Of a stretch of DNA of 41,619 nt, positions 18,006-27,570 are shown piece by piece. The notes under the pieces are model-generated. The model was not told the origin of the DNA. It saw nothing but the letters and a program-made list of their open reading frames with translations, and made no database searches. How positions within the stretch are numbered: the first letter of the stretch is position 1; each line of letters opens with the position of its first letter. Source of the DNA: Bacteroidaceae bacterium (GTDB lineage: Bacteria; Bacteroidota; Bacteroidia; Bacteroidales; Bacteroidaceae). Where the stretch lies: the NCBI GenBank assembly GCA_017416805.1, contig JAFQBB010000048.1, positions 1 through 41,619 of the forward strand, read 5' to 3'. Position numbers and translations under genes: made by a program.

Positions 18006-18080
18006 GGGCGTTTAGCTCAGCTGGTTCAGAGCATCTGCCTTACAAGCAGAGGGTCGGCGGTTCGAATCCGTCAACGCCCA
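18006..18080 (+). tRNA. tRNA-Val (UAC), copy 2
   Basis: Identical to copy 1 over all 75 nt, starting 122 bp after it. No promoter is seen between the two, so they share one transcript. CCA is not encoded. Confidence 0.95.
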
Positions 18081-18088
18081 CCGAAGAG

Positions 18089-18120
18089 AAGCACTGCATG
18101 TTGGATGTAGTGCTTTTTTT
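18089..18120 (+). terminator. Intrinsic terminator of the tRNA-Val transcript
   Basis: AAGCACTGCAT (18089-18099), loop GTTGG, ATGTAGTGCTT (18105-18115) with one G-U pair, then seven T. No separate promoter is seen before hisS, so partial read-through may feed it. Confidence 0.88.
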
Positions 18121-18150
18121 GTTTCATATAAGATAAACATTTATAAGACA

Positions 18151-19512
18151 ATGGCTACAAAACCAGGGATACCAAAGGGTACGCGAGACTTTTCGCCCGT
18201 AGAGATGTCAAAGCGCAATTATATATTCAATACCATTCGTGACGTATATGCACTTTATGGTTTTCAGCAGATAGAGACTCCGGCTATGGAGAATCTCTCC
18301 ACGCTGATGGGTAAGTATGGAGAAGAGGGTGACAAACTGCTTTTTAAGATTCAGAACTCGGGTGATTATTTCAAAGGACTTACTGATGAGGAGTTGCTTA
18401 GTCGCAATGCTGCAAAGTTGGCCTCTAAGTTTTGCGAGAAGGGCCTTCGTTATGACCTTACTGTACCTTTTGCCCGTTATGTGGTGATGCATCGTGAAGA
18501 GTTGGCTTTGCCTTTCAAACGATATCAGATTCAGCCGGTATGGCGTGCCGACCGTCCGCAGAAAGGACGTTACCGCGAGTTTTATCAGTGTGATGCTGAT
18601 GTGGTAGGTAGTGATTCCTTGCTCAATGAAGTGGAACTGATGCAGATTGTTGATACGGTCTTTTCTCGGTTTGGTATCCGGGTGTGTATCAAGATTAATA
18701 ATCGCAAGATTCTTAGTGGTATTGCTGAAATTATAGGAGAGTCCGATAAGATTGTGGATATAACTGTGGCCATCGACAAATTGGATAAGATCGGTTTGGA
18801 CAATGTAAATGCCGAATTGGCATCCAAGGGAATCAGTCAAGAGGCCATTGATAAACTTCAACCTATCATTCTGCTCAGTGGTACCAATGTGGAGAAACTG
18901 TGTATATTGAAGAGTGTGCTCGCTACTAGTGAGATAGGCTTGAAGGGTGTAGAAGAGTGTGAATTCATATTGAACACCTTAGATGGCCTTGGACTGAAGA
19001 ATGAGGTGGAACTGGATTTGACTTTGGCTCGTGGCCTGAATTATTATACCGGAGCTATCTTTGAGGTGAAAGCACTTGATGTGCAGATAGGTAGCATTAC
19101 TGGAGGTGGCCGTTATGATAACCTGACTGGAATCTTTGGGATGCCGGGCATTTCCGGAGTGGGAATATCTTTTGGGGCTGACCGTATCTTTGATGTACTT
19201 AATCAGCTTGACCTTTATCCGAAAGAGGCTGTTACGGGAACTCGCGTTCTTTTTGTCAACTTTGGGACTTCCGAAGTGGCTTATTGCTTGCCCTTGCTTG
19301 CCAAACTTCGTGATGCAGGCATCTCGGCTGAGATTTATCCAGATAGCAGCAAGATGAAAAAACAGATGGCATACGCAAATGCCAAGGCAGTGCCTTTTGT
19401 TGCTATGGTAGGTGAGAATGAGATGAACGAAGGAAAGGTGATGCTGAAGAATATGGCAACGGGTGAGCAGTCTCTGCTTTCGGTTGACGAATTGATTCCT
19501 TCATTGGGCTGA
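18151..19512 (+). CDS. hisS: Histidyl-tRNA synthetase
   Basis: 453 aa class II synthetase; charges tRNA-His with histidine using ATP. Visible motifs: N-terminal KGTRDFSP; motif 2 region [27 protein letters not shown]; histidine-binding [15 protein letters not shown]; motif 3 region [13 protein letters not shown] and [11 protein letters not shown]. The C-terminal anticodon-binding domain starts near [12 protein letters not shown]. The start is fixed by the conserved N-terminus ([16 protein letters not shown]). It lies 30 bp after the tRNA terminator with no evident promoter of its own, so it may depend on read-through or an unrecognised element. A PL11 lyase gene follows 53 bp downstream. Confidence 0.97.
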   Translation: MATKPGIPKGTRDFSPVEMSKRNYIFNTIRDVYALYGFQQIETPAMENLSTLMGKYGEEGDKLLFKIQNSGDYFKGLTDEELLSRNAAKLASKFCEKGLRYDLTVPFARYVVMHREELALPFKRYQIQPVWRADRPQKGRYREFYQCDADVVGSDSLLNEVELMQIVDTVFSRFGIRVCIKINNRKILSGIAEIIGESDKIVDITVAIDKLDKIGLDNVNAELASKGISQEAIDKLQPIILLSGTNVEKLCILKSVLATSEIGLKGVEECEFILNTLDGLGLKNEVELDLTLARGLNYYTGAIFEVKALDVQIGSITGGGRYDNLTGIFGMPGISGVGISFGADRIFDVLNQLDLYPKEAVTGTRVLFVNFGTSEVAYCLPLLAKLRDAGISAEIYPDSSKMKKQMAYANAKAVPFVAMVGENEMNEGKVMLKNMATGEQSLLSVDELIPSLG

Positions 19513-19565
19513 TGTGCAGAAGGGGGTATAGAGGAATAATTATTAACTATAATACAAGTAAAACG

Positions 19566-22022
19566 ATGAAAAACTTGAAATGGATGTCCTTATTTGGACT
19601 TTTGGCCTTTGCTATGATTGTGCAGGCGCAAGTGACTCCTGAGAGTCAAATGGAACAGTTGGGGCGCGGATTGATAGTGTTGCCTTCCAGCTCGTCAGGG
19701 AAGTTTGTGAGTTGGCGTATGTTAGGCACTGATGATGAGGGGGCTACTACGTTTGATGTGTTGCGAAACGGGACGGTTATCAAGGCGGGCCTGAAAGACG
19801 TGACCTGCTACAACGATGCCTCGGGAAATAATACAAGCCGTTATCAGATTGTGACCAAGGTGAACGGAGTGGCTGTTGACACTACTGCCGAGGTTAAGCC
19901 TTGGAGCACTTTTTTCTATCAGTTGCATCTCGACCAGCCAGATACGGTAGGTAGTTGTTCCTATTCGCCCAACGACTGTTCGGTAGGCGATGTGGATGGT
20001 GATGGGGAGTACGAGATATTCGTCAAGTGGGACCCCTCCAACTCGAAGGACAATTCGCACGATGGAAAAACCGGTAATGTCTATATTGATTGCTACAAGG
20101 TGGATTGGACTACTGGTGGGGCAGAGACCACTCCTACGAAACTGTGGCGCATTGACTTGGGTGCCAATATCCGTGCGGGTGCCCACTATACCCAGTATAT
20201 GGTTTACGACTTCAATGGAGACGGTCTTGCCGAAATGATGTGTAAGACTGCTCCTGGCAGCAAGGATGGATTGGGACGATATGTGAGTGAAGCAGGAACT
20301 GTTGATGTCATCAAGAATACCAATAATACAAAGAATTGGTATAATAGTAGCGGTAAGATTCAGGGAGGATACGAGTTCCTTACAGCCTTTGATGGACTGA
20401 CGGGTAAGGCTCTCCATACGGTGTTCTATAAACCTAACCGTAATGCTACGACGGTAGGGACAGAAGCCGGACCTACCTTCAATTGGCATACCAGTGGGAC
20501 TGATACCTCTTACGGCAACCGTGGTGAGCGTTATCTGGCCTGTGTGGCTTATCTGGAGGGACCTGACGCTAATCCTCATGCAGTGTTTGTTCGTGGATAT
20601 TATACATACGCCTATTTGTGGGCAGTCAGTTTTGATGGCAAAGAGATTAAGGACCATTGGTACCACGAGTCCAATAAGACGAATCAATACACGCTGACAT
20701 CTCCTGACGGTACCAAGAAGAACTATCCGGCTTCGGCTCCTACGAGTGGCAGTGGCAGTCGCACGATGTTCGGTAATGGAAACCACAATTTGTCGTGTGC
20801 CGATGTGGATGGCGATGGTTGTGATGAGATTATATGGGGCTCTGCCGCACTCGACCATGATGGAAAGATGCTCTATGCCACCGGATATGGCCATGGTGAT
20901 GCCATCCATTTGGCCGACCATAACCCCGACCGTCCGGGATTAGAAGTGTTCCAGATACATGAGGCTTCTCCTTACGGATGGGACCTCCATGATGCTGCTA
21001 CGGGCGAGATACTCTATAGTGCCAAAGGAAGTGCTGATAACGGACGAGGCATTGCTGCCCAGCTTTCTTCCACTCACCGTGGTTCTTTCTTCAGTTCGTC
21101 CAATGACAGAAGTCAGCGCAGTGCTGTGACAGGTGAAGTCATCAGTACAAAGAGTACTTCCATGAACTTCCGTATCTATTGGGACGGAGACCTGCAGGAG
21201 GAACTCTTCGATGGAGGAAAGATTGATGACTGGAACGGCAATGGCACCTCACGCCTCTATATTGGTGGCAAGAATCCTTATGACTATAACTCTTCAAGTA
21301 CTTGTAATGGTACAAAATCGACTCCCAACTTGGTGGCCGACCTCTTTGGTGACTGGCGTGAAGAGCTGATACTATGGAATGGTAGTACAGGAGCCACACT
21401 CAATATCTTCACTACCAATACCCCCACTACTTATAGGGTGCCCACTCTGATGCACGACCATACCTACCGTATGGGCATTGCTTGGCAGAATGTGGCCTAT
21501 AACCAGCCTCCTCACTTGGGCTATTACCTGCCCGACTATTTCTTGCCATCCATTGCGGTTGTGGACAAGGCCGTAGTTGAGCAGACCATTGAGTTGGGTG
21601 ACAGTATTGCTCCTATCATGGTTCGGTATCGCAATGCTACATTGGCAGCCCTTGACACTATCTATACTCCTGACGCCACGCTTACGAAGTTGCCCGAGGA
21701 GTTCAACCGTGAGTGGCAGATTGCAGCAAAGACATTCATCCTGACCGGTAAGCCCACCAAGGCGGGTGACTATACTTTCGTGTTCCGTGTGACTAACCCC
21801 GATGACAGGGATGACAAGCGTTATTGCCGTGCAGTAGTCCATGTGGTTGATTCTTCGGAAGGCATAGAAGTCGTGGGACAGGAAGCAGAGAAGCAGAATC
21901 CTGATGCTCCGGTTTACGACCTGCAAGGCCGGAAAGTGGCTACCTTGCGCCAGCTTACCGATGGCCGTGCGCTCCAACGTGGCATCTACATAGTCAATGG
22001 CCGGAAGGTGATTGTGGATTAA
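19566..22022 (+). CDS. Rhamnogalacturonan lyase, polysaccharide lyase family 11
   Basis: 818 aa from the ATG at 19566, which starts a clear signal peptide (MKNLKWMSL..., ends VQAQ). An in-frame ATG at 19512 adds 18 residues and overlaps the hisS stop region, so it is rejected. The body matches PL11 (YesW/YesX-like) eight-bladed propeller lyases: MEQLGRGLIVLP, FVSWRMLGTD, DVDGDGEYEIFVKWDPSNSKDNS, HYTQYMVYDFNGDG, AEMMCKTAPG, GNGNHNLSCADVDGDGCDEII, FRIYWDGDLQEELFDG, and MHDHTYRMGIAWQNVAYNQPPHLGYYLPD. Enzymes of the family cut the rhamnogalacturonan I pectin backbone by beta-elimination. A short sorting-like tail ends the protein (YDLQGRKVATL to GRKVIVD). No SusC/SusD pair or other pectin genes are nearby. 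Confidence 0.93.
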   Translation: MKNLKWMSLFGLLAFAMIVQAQVTPESQMEQLGRGLIVLPSSSSGKFVSWRMLGTDDEGATTFDVLRNGTVIKAGLKDVTCYNDASGNNTSRYQIVTKVNGVAVDTTAEVKPWSTFFYQLHLDQPDTVGSCSYSPNDCSVGDVDGDGEYEIFVKWDPSNSKDNSHDGKTGNVYIDCYKVDWTTGGAETTPTKLWRIDLGANIRAGAHYTQYMVYDFNGDGLAEMMCKTAPGSKDGLGRYVSEAGTVDVIKNTNNTKNWYNSSGKIQGGYEFLTAFDGLTGKALHTVFYKPNRNATTVGTEAGPTFNWHTSGTDTSYGNRGERYLACVAYLEGPDANPHAVFVRGYYTYAYLWAVSFDGKEIKDHWYHESNKTNQYTLTSPDGTKKNYPASAPTSGSGSRTMFGNGNHNLSCADVDGDGCDEIIWGSAALDHDGKMLYATGYGHGDAIHLADHNPDRPGLEVFQIHEASPYGWDLHDAATGEILYSAKGSADNGRGIAAQLSSTHRGSFFSSSNDRSQRSAVTGEVISTKSTSMNFRIYWDGDLQEELFDGGKIDDWNGNGTSRLYIGGKNPYDYNSSSTCNGTKSTPNLVADLFGDWREELILWNGSTGATLNIFTTNTPTTYRVPTLMHDHTYRMGIAWQNVAYNQPPHLGYYLPDYFLPSIAVVDKAVVEQTIELGDSIAPIMVRYRNATLAALDTIYTPDATLTKLPEEFNREWQIAAKTFILTGKPTKAGDYTFVFRVTNPDDRDDKRYCRAVVHVVDSSEGIEVVGQEAEKQNPDAPVYDLQGRKVATLRQLTDGRALQRGIYIVNGRKVIVD

Positions 22023-22047
22023 GCAGAGTGATATACAGACTGAATAG

Positions 22048-22091
22048 GGAAGGAGCACGTAGGGGGAGGCCCTGCGTGCTCCTTCCTTTTT
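22048..22091 (+). terminator. Intrinsic terminator after the PL11 lyase
   Basis: GGAAGGAGCACG (22048-22059) pairs perfectly with CGTGCTCCTTCC (22075-22086); TTTTT follows. Confidence 0.92.
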
Positions 22092-22342
22092 GTGTGGTAG
22101 GAAAAGGCTCTGCCGCCGGGTGATGGCAGGTGGTGGAGCAATGGGGGTAGGCGGGTATCCTTTGCGCCATTTTGTCAGTCCCTGCTTGCCAGTCAGTCGG
22201 GTTGATGGTGAAATTGTGGCAGAGAGATACCCGTTACAACATTTTGGCACGCTTTTCGTTATTCCTATGGTGCCGCCTTGGAGCGAACCGGGGCGGAAGT
22301 TTGGAGTAATAGTATATAACTAATGTAATAAAACAAGAGATT
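22092..22342 (+). promoter_or_regulatory. Upstream region of groES
   Basis: No gene. It holds an 8-bp perfect inverted repeat, CGGGTATC (22152-22159) with GATACCCG (22226-22233), and TTGGCACG at 22244-22251, which resembles a sigma-54 -24 element, although the -12 part is poor. No CIRCE element (TTAGCACTC-N9-GAGTGCTAA) and no clear TAnnTTTG box were found, so how groESL is heat-regulated here is not evident. Confidence 0.35.
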
Positions 22343-22612
22343 ATGAACATTAAACCGTTGGCAGACCGGGTGCTTATCATGCCCGCTCCTGCAGAAGAGA
22401 AGACTATCGGTGGCATCATCATCCCCGATACAGCAAAAGAGAAACCCCTTCAGGGTGAAGTGGTGGCCGTAGGTAATGGCACGAAGGACGAAGAGATGAT
22501 TCTCAAGGTGGGCGATACTGTGCTTTATGGCAAGTACTCAGGCACCGAGTTGGAATTGGAGGGAAAGAAATACCTCATCATGCGTCAGAGCGACGTCTTG
22601 GCTACGCTTTAA
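22343..22612 (+). CDS. groES: Co-chaperonin GroES
   Basis: 89 aa, normal length for GroES. Forms the heptameric lid on the GroEL folding chamber in the cytoplasm. The family pattern is plain: N-terminal [19 protein letters not shown], the mobile loop with [22 protein letters not shown], and [32 protein letters not shown]. It precedes groEL by 113 bp with no visible promoter or terminator between, so the two form the usual operon. Confidence 0.97.
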   Translation: MNIKPLADRVLIMPAPAEEKTIGGIIIPDTAKEKPLQGEVVAVGNGTKDEEMILKVGDTVLYGKYSGTELELEGKKYLIMRQSDVLATL

Positions 22613-22686
22613 GGATTAAATTCCCATGTGCAAGGTACAACCTGCCATACGGCACTTGTGCCTGGTGCTATCAGTAGTAAGGAACT

Positions 22687-24363
<1,677 letters not shown>

Positions 24364-24394
24364 AAGGGACGGTCATATCCGTGAGATATATGCG

Positions 24395-24437
24395 GAGCGG
24401 GGCTGTGTCAGTGTGACACAGCCCCGCTCTTTCTTTT
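24395..24437 (+). terminator. Strong intrinsic terminator after groEL
   Basis: Perfect 16-bp stem GAGCGGGGCTGTGTCA (24395-24410), loop GTG, right arm 24414-24429, then TTTCTTTT. Confidence 0.95.
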
Positions 24438-24449
24438 GTGCCTGGCATG

Positions 24450-24498
24450 GTCCTTTAACTCCTGGCGAAGCGATAACTCCTTTAACTTCTTAGAAAGG
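24450..24498. repeat. Dispersed AAGGAGTT-family repeat, copy 1
   Basis: Read on the minus strand it is built from AAGTTAAAGGAGTTATCGC and AGGAGTTAAAGGA words, sharing GATAACTCC(C)TTTAACT with the copy at 34677-34727. Confidence 0.6.
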
Positions 24499-24503
24499 AC
24501 TTC

Positions 24504-25835
24504 CTACACCTCGGGCAGGCCGCCTCCGTTGATTTTGCGGTAGAGGTCGAGTGCGAAGACGTCGGTCATGCCGGAGATGTAGTCCAGCACGGCCTGCATC
24601 TTGCCGTAGAGGGTGGGGGCACTGACGTCGTACTGGCTGGCCATGCGGTCGATGAGCAGGCGTGAGTAGGCATGGTCGGGGTGGGTGACGGCCTCGGTCA
24701 TCAGTTCCATGAGGGTGTAGATGACGCGGTATCCGGCCAGTTCCACATCGAGCACCTCTTTGGCGCGGTATATGCGGGCCAGGGCCACGTCGGCACAGTG
24801 CTTGTATGCCTGGCAGAGGGTGGGGGCCATGCGTTTGATGAGGGTGCCTTCGAAGGTGCCAGCCAGGAGTTCGTCCTCGTGGTCGATGAAGGTCTGTGTA
24901 CACTCCTTGATGAGTAGTCCGACCACGGTGGAGCGCAGGTAGGCAATCTGTTCGTTGGTGTCGCTGACCAGGCTGAACACCTCTTCGGCCCGTGCCCTTC
25001 GGCGTTCGTCCATGAATCCCATGAGCAGTTCGCGCGTCTCGGCGGTGGTGAGCAGGCGCAGTTTGTGTGCGTCCTCTATGTCCATGAGCTGGTAGCAGAT
25101 GTCATCGGCCGCCTCGACCAGATAGACCAGCGGGTGGCGGGCAAATCGCAGTGGCTCTCCTTCCCGGCTCAGGCGGCGTATGCCCAGTTCGTCGGCTATG
25201 CGCAGGTAGTCCTCCTGCTCGCTGTGAAAGAATCCGAACTTGGCCTTCCCTCCGGCCAGTGTGGAGGCGAAGGGATACTTGACGATGCTGGCCAGTGTGG
25301 TGTATGTCATGACGAATCCTCCCGGCCGGCGTCCGCGGAACTGGTGGGTCAGCAGGCGGAAGGCATTGGCGTTGCCCTCGAAGTGTGTCAGGTCTGCCCA
25401 TTCCTCGTCCGTAAGCCTCTCTTTGAGGGCTTTTCCGGCCCCTTCGGTGAAATACGACCCGATGGCCTTCTCGCCCGAGTGTCCGAAGGGTGGGTTGCCA
25501 AGGTCGTGAGCCAGGCAGGCAGCCGAGACGATGGAGCCTATCTCCTCCACGTGGGTGCCTTGCAGTTCGGGGTGGAGGGTGGTCAGTGCCTTGGCTACGT
25601 TTTCGCCCAATGAGCGGCCTACGCACGACACCTCCAGGCTGTGTGTCAGCCGGTTGTGTACGAATACGCTTCCCGGCAGGGGGAATACCTGCGTCTTGTT
25701 CTGCAGCCGGCGGAAGGGAGCCGAGAAGATGAGGCGGTCGAAGTCGCGCTGAAACTCCGTGCGGTCGTCGCGGTGGGTCTGGTGCATCTGCTCCATGCCC
25801 AGCCGCTTGTTTGATATCAGTCTTATCCAGTCCAT
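24504..25835 (-). CDS. dgt: dGTP triphosphohydrolase (HD domain)
   Basis: 443 aa. Hydrolyses dNTPs (dGTP preferred in the E. coli enzyme) to the nucleoside and triphosphate, lowering dNTP pools. HD-domain metal ligands are visible: His65 in NRLTHSLEVS, His110-Asp111 in CLAHDLGNPPFGHSGE, and Asp244/245 in LVEAADDICYQLMD. The helix HFEGNANAFRLLT at 151-163 is typical of dGTPases. The N-terminus (RDDRTEFQRDFDRLIFSAPFRRLQNKTQVFPL) is the family signature. It is transcribed away from the HU-related gene; a TACCTTTG box lies upstream on this strand. The subgroup (true dGTPase or broader dNTPase) cannot be settled by eye. Confidence 0.93.
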   Translation of the reverse strand: MDWIRLISNKRLGMEQMHQTHRDDRTEFQRDFDRLIFSAPFRRLQNKTQVFPLPGSVFVHNRLTHSLEVSCVGRSLGENVAKALTTLHPELQGTHVEEIGSIVSAACLAHDLGNPPFGHSGEKAIGSYFTEGAGKALKERLTDEEWADLTHFEGNANAFRLLTHQFRGRRPGGFVMTYTTLASIVKYPFASTLAGGKAKFGFFHSEQEDYLRIADELGIRRLSREGEPLRFARHPLVYLVEAADDICYQLMDIEDAHKLRLLTTAETRELLMGFMDERRRARAEEVFSLVSDTNEQIAYLRSTVVGLLIKECTQTFIDHEDELLAGTFEGTLIKRMAPTLCQAYKHCADVALARIYRAKEVLDVELAGYRVIYTLMELMTEAVTHPDHAYSRLLIDRMASQYDVSAPTLYGKMQAVLDYISGMTDVFALDLYRKINGGGLPEV

Positions 25836-25873
25836 AGTGGGTGGCGGATGCCCCGCCGTTTGTTAGTTTTCTG

Positions 25874-25881
25874 CAAAGGTA
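25874..25881 (-). promoter_or_regulatory. -7 box (TACCTTTG) of the dgt gene
   Basis: Reads CAAAGGTA on the plus strand, 39 bp upstream of the dgt start codon. No good -33 TTG. Confidence 0.55.
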
Positions 25882-26047
25882 GTGATTATTTCCATACCTT
25901 GCCATGTTTCTGCCTGCTCTTTTTCTCACCTTCCCCCAGTCGGGTGTATCGGAGGGTATCTCTCCCTTATATGAAACCTGCTTTCTCCTTGATGTAAAAC
26001 CTGTTTTCTCTTTGAGATAAAATGGTAGGGCTTCTGTCCTAAAACTC
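25882..26047. other. Intergenic DNA between dgt and the palindrome array
   Basis: No gene. It contains a 23-bp direct repeat with AAACCTG at 25974 and 25997, each followed by (C/T)TTTCTC(C/T)TTGA. A 63-codon minus-strand frame here and in the next element is a by-product of the repeats. Confidence 0.5.
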
Positions 26048-26129
26048 TATCCAAAGCCTTTGGATAGAAATCCAAAGATTTAGGATATATATCCAAAGCC
26101 TTCGGATACATATCCAAAACTATTGGATA
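26048..26129. repeat. Four palindromes at exact 21-bp period upstream of the HU-related gene
   Basis: Units start at 26048, 26069, 26090 and 26111. Unit 1, TATCCAAAGCCTTTGGATA, is a perfect palindrome around one base. Unit 3 has one mismatch between its arms. Unit 4 keeps TATCCAA...TTGGATA. Unit 2 is the most decayed (ATCCAAAGATTTAGGAT). The last unit ends 20 bp before the -33 element of the downstream promoter. All sites would lie on one face of the helix, as expected for an operator array bound by a dimeric protein. Confidence 0.85.
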
Positions 26130-26149
26130 TAGAAAAAGTCATTGAATTG

Positions 26150-26181
26150 TTTGGTTTTTCCTCGCAGAGTCTGTACCTTTG
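26150..26181 (+). promoter_or_regulatory. Promoter of the HU-related gene (TTTG, 20 bp, TACCTTTG)
   Basis: TTTG at 26150-26153 and TACCTTTG at 26174-26181 with a 20-bp spacer: a textbook Bacteroides promoter 45 bp before the ATG. Confidence 0.82.
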
Positions 26182-26226
26182 TTCCCGTAATCTTTGAAAG
26201 AATAGGAACCTGTAACATATCCAACG

Positions 26227-26862
26227 ATGGCAGAATATATCAAACAAGAAGTCCCTGACATGCAGGGCACGGGCGAAACCCGGGTGAGCTACCGCCTGAA
26301 GCGAGGACATCACTATACGGGCAGTGAGTTTATGGCCGAGGTGCGCCGGGCCAATCCGCACCTCAGTGCCGAGGTGAAGAGTGCTGTTGACCTGATGTGT
26401 GCCCAGCTTGCCCGGCTGATGGCGCAGGGTGACAGTGTGACCATTGACGGACTGGGAACCTTCAGTGCCACCCTCGGAATGAAGCGTGGCAAGGAGGTGG
26501 ACACCTTCGAGGAGGGTGCACCCCGACGCAATGCCACGAGCCTCTGTATCGACGGGGTGAACTTCCGGCCCGACAAGGAGCTGGTCAAGGTGACAGACCA
26601 GTGGTGTACGCTGACGCGCGGCAAGACACGCCGCTTGCACCGCGTCAAGACAACTCCGGAACAGCGCCTGGAGATGGCTAAGAAGTACCTCCGGACCCAC
26701 CCTTTCATGTCGGTCCGTGACTATATGTACCTGACCAAACTCTCGCATACCTCTGCAGCTGCCGAACTTGTAGGCTTCCGCGAAGACCCTGCCACGGGCA
26801 TCACCTTCACGGGGCTTGGCACCCACAAACTCTATGTGTTGCGGCAGGAGGGGAGGGAGTAA
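26227..26862 (+). CDS. HU-related DNA-binding protein with C-terminal extension
   Basis: 211 aa, about twice the length of a plain HU. Residues about 15-130 fit the Bacteroides HU-related (histone-like) family: TRVSYRLKRGHHYTGSEFMAEV, AVDLMCAQLARLMAQGDSVTIDGLGTFSATLG, and a C-terminal arm region around NATSLCIDGVNFRPDKEL. Residues about 140-211 add a basic, probably helix-turn-helix-like domain (TPEQRLEMAKKYLRTHPFMSVRDYMYLTKLSHTSAAAEL). Such proteins bend or coat DNA; targets are unknown. The phased palindromes just upstream suggest tight control, possibly autoregulation, which is inference. Confidence 0.85.
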   Translation: MAEYIKQEVPDMQGTGETRVSYRLKRGHHYTGSEFMAEVRRANPHLSAEVKSAVDLMCAQLARLMAQGDSVTIDGLGTFSATLGMKRGKEVDTFEEGAPRRNATSLCIDGVNFRPDKELVKVTDQWCTLTRGKTRRLHRVKTTPEQRLEMAKKYLRTHPFMSVRDYMYLTKLSHTSAAAELVGFREDPATGITFTGLGTHKLYVLRQEGRE

Positions 26863-26930
26863 GGAGTCTTCTTTCTTAAGGAGTTGAAGGAGGGCTTTTA
26901 AGGAGTTGGAGGAGTTAGAGGCCTCCTCCC
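26863..26930 (+). repeat. Dispersed AAGGAGTT-family repeat, copy 2
   Basis: Four AAGGAG(T) words after the HU-related stop codon. The end forms a hairpin, GGAGGAG (26908-26914) with CTCCTCC (26923-26929), without a T tract. Confidence 0.55.
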
Positions 26931-26986
26931 AAGTGTAAAAGAAATCTAAATCCTGCAGATGCGCTCCCCATGTCGGTAAAAATCCC

Positions 26987-26994
26987 TATATTTG
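26987..26994 (+). promoter_or_regulatory. -7 box (TATATTTG) of dut
   Basis: Lies 31 bp before the ATG at 27026. An alternative ATG at 27002 would sit almost at the transcription start, which favours 27026. Confidence 0.55.
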
Positions 26995-27025
26995 CACCTT
27001 AATGAATCATAAACAGACAACGAGC

Positions 27026-27460
27026 ATGAAAGTACAGATAATCAACCGCTCCAAGCACCCCCTGCCCACCTATGCCACTGTGGCATCGGCCGGCATGGAC
27101 CTGCGTGCCGACCTTGACGAACCCATCACCCTGAAACCCCTGCAGCGCACCCTTGTGCCCACCGGCCTCTACATGGCCCTGCCCGTAGGCTATGAGGCAC
27201 AAGTGCGGCCCCGTAGCGGCCTGGCCCTGAAGAAAGGCATCACCGTGCTCAACACCCCGGGCACTATCGACGCCGACTACCGCGGTCAGGTAGGAGTCAT
27301 CCTGGTCAACCTCTCGTCCGAAGAGTTCGTCATCGAGGATGGCGAGCGCATAGCCCAAATGGTCATTGCCCGCCACGAACAGGTGGAGTGGCAACCCGTA
27401 GAGGTGCTTGAAGAGACAGAGCGCGGTGCCGGCGGATTCGGCCATAGCGGAGTGAAGTGA
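27026..27460 (+). CDS. dut: dUTP diphosphatase
   Basis: 144 aa from the ATG at 27026. Hydrolyses dUTP to dUMP and pyrophosphate, keeping uracil out of DNA and feeding dTMP synthesis. All five dUTPase motifs are present: [50 protein letters not shown] and the C-terminal [10 protein letters not shown] that closes over the active site. Length is normal for the trimeric enzyme. An in-frame ATG at 27002 would add eight residues not expected in the family. It heads a run of four genes; no promoter is visible between it and the TPR lipoprotein. Confidence 0.96.
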   Translation: MKVQIINRSKHPLPTYATVASAGMDLRADLDEPITLKPLQRTLVPTGLYMALPVGYEAQVRPRSGLALKKGITVLNTPGTIDADYRGQVGVILVNLSSEEFVIEDGERIAQMVIARHEQVEWQPVEVLEETERGAGGFGHSGVK

Positions 27461-27518
27461 CAGACGGCAATCCATCGGACTTGACAGCCCCCTATTGCTC
27501 CTGTCAGTCCCGTCCGCC

Positions 27519-27566
27519 CTATCAACCCCATCAGTTCCATTCACCCCATCAGTCCCATTAATCCCA
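27519..27566 (+). repeat. CCCATYA microsatellite-like repeat, copy 1
   Basis: Runs of ACCCCATCA, TTCCATTCA and CCCATTAA words fill the space before the TPR gene. The same words recur after it. Confidence 0.6.
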
Positions 27567-27570
27567 GCAA

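Noticed and set aside
19722-20921. A 399-codon minus-strand frame opposite the PL11 lyase
   Set aside because: Antisense shadow with no family resemblance.
25926-26117. 63-codon minus-strand frame with YPKALD repeats
   Set aside because: The peptide repeats arise because the 21-bp palindrome period is a multiple of three; there is no sign of translation.
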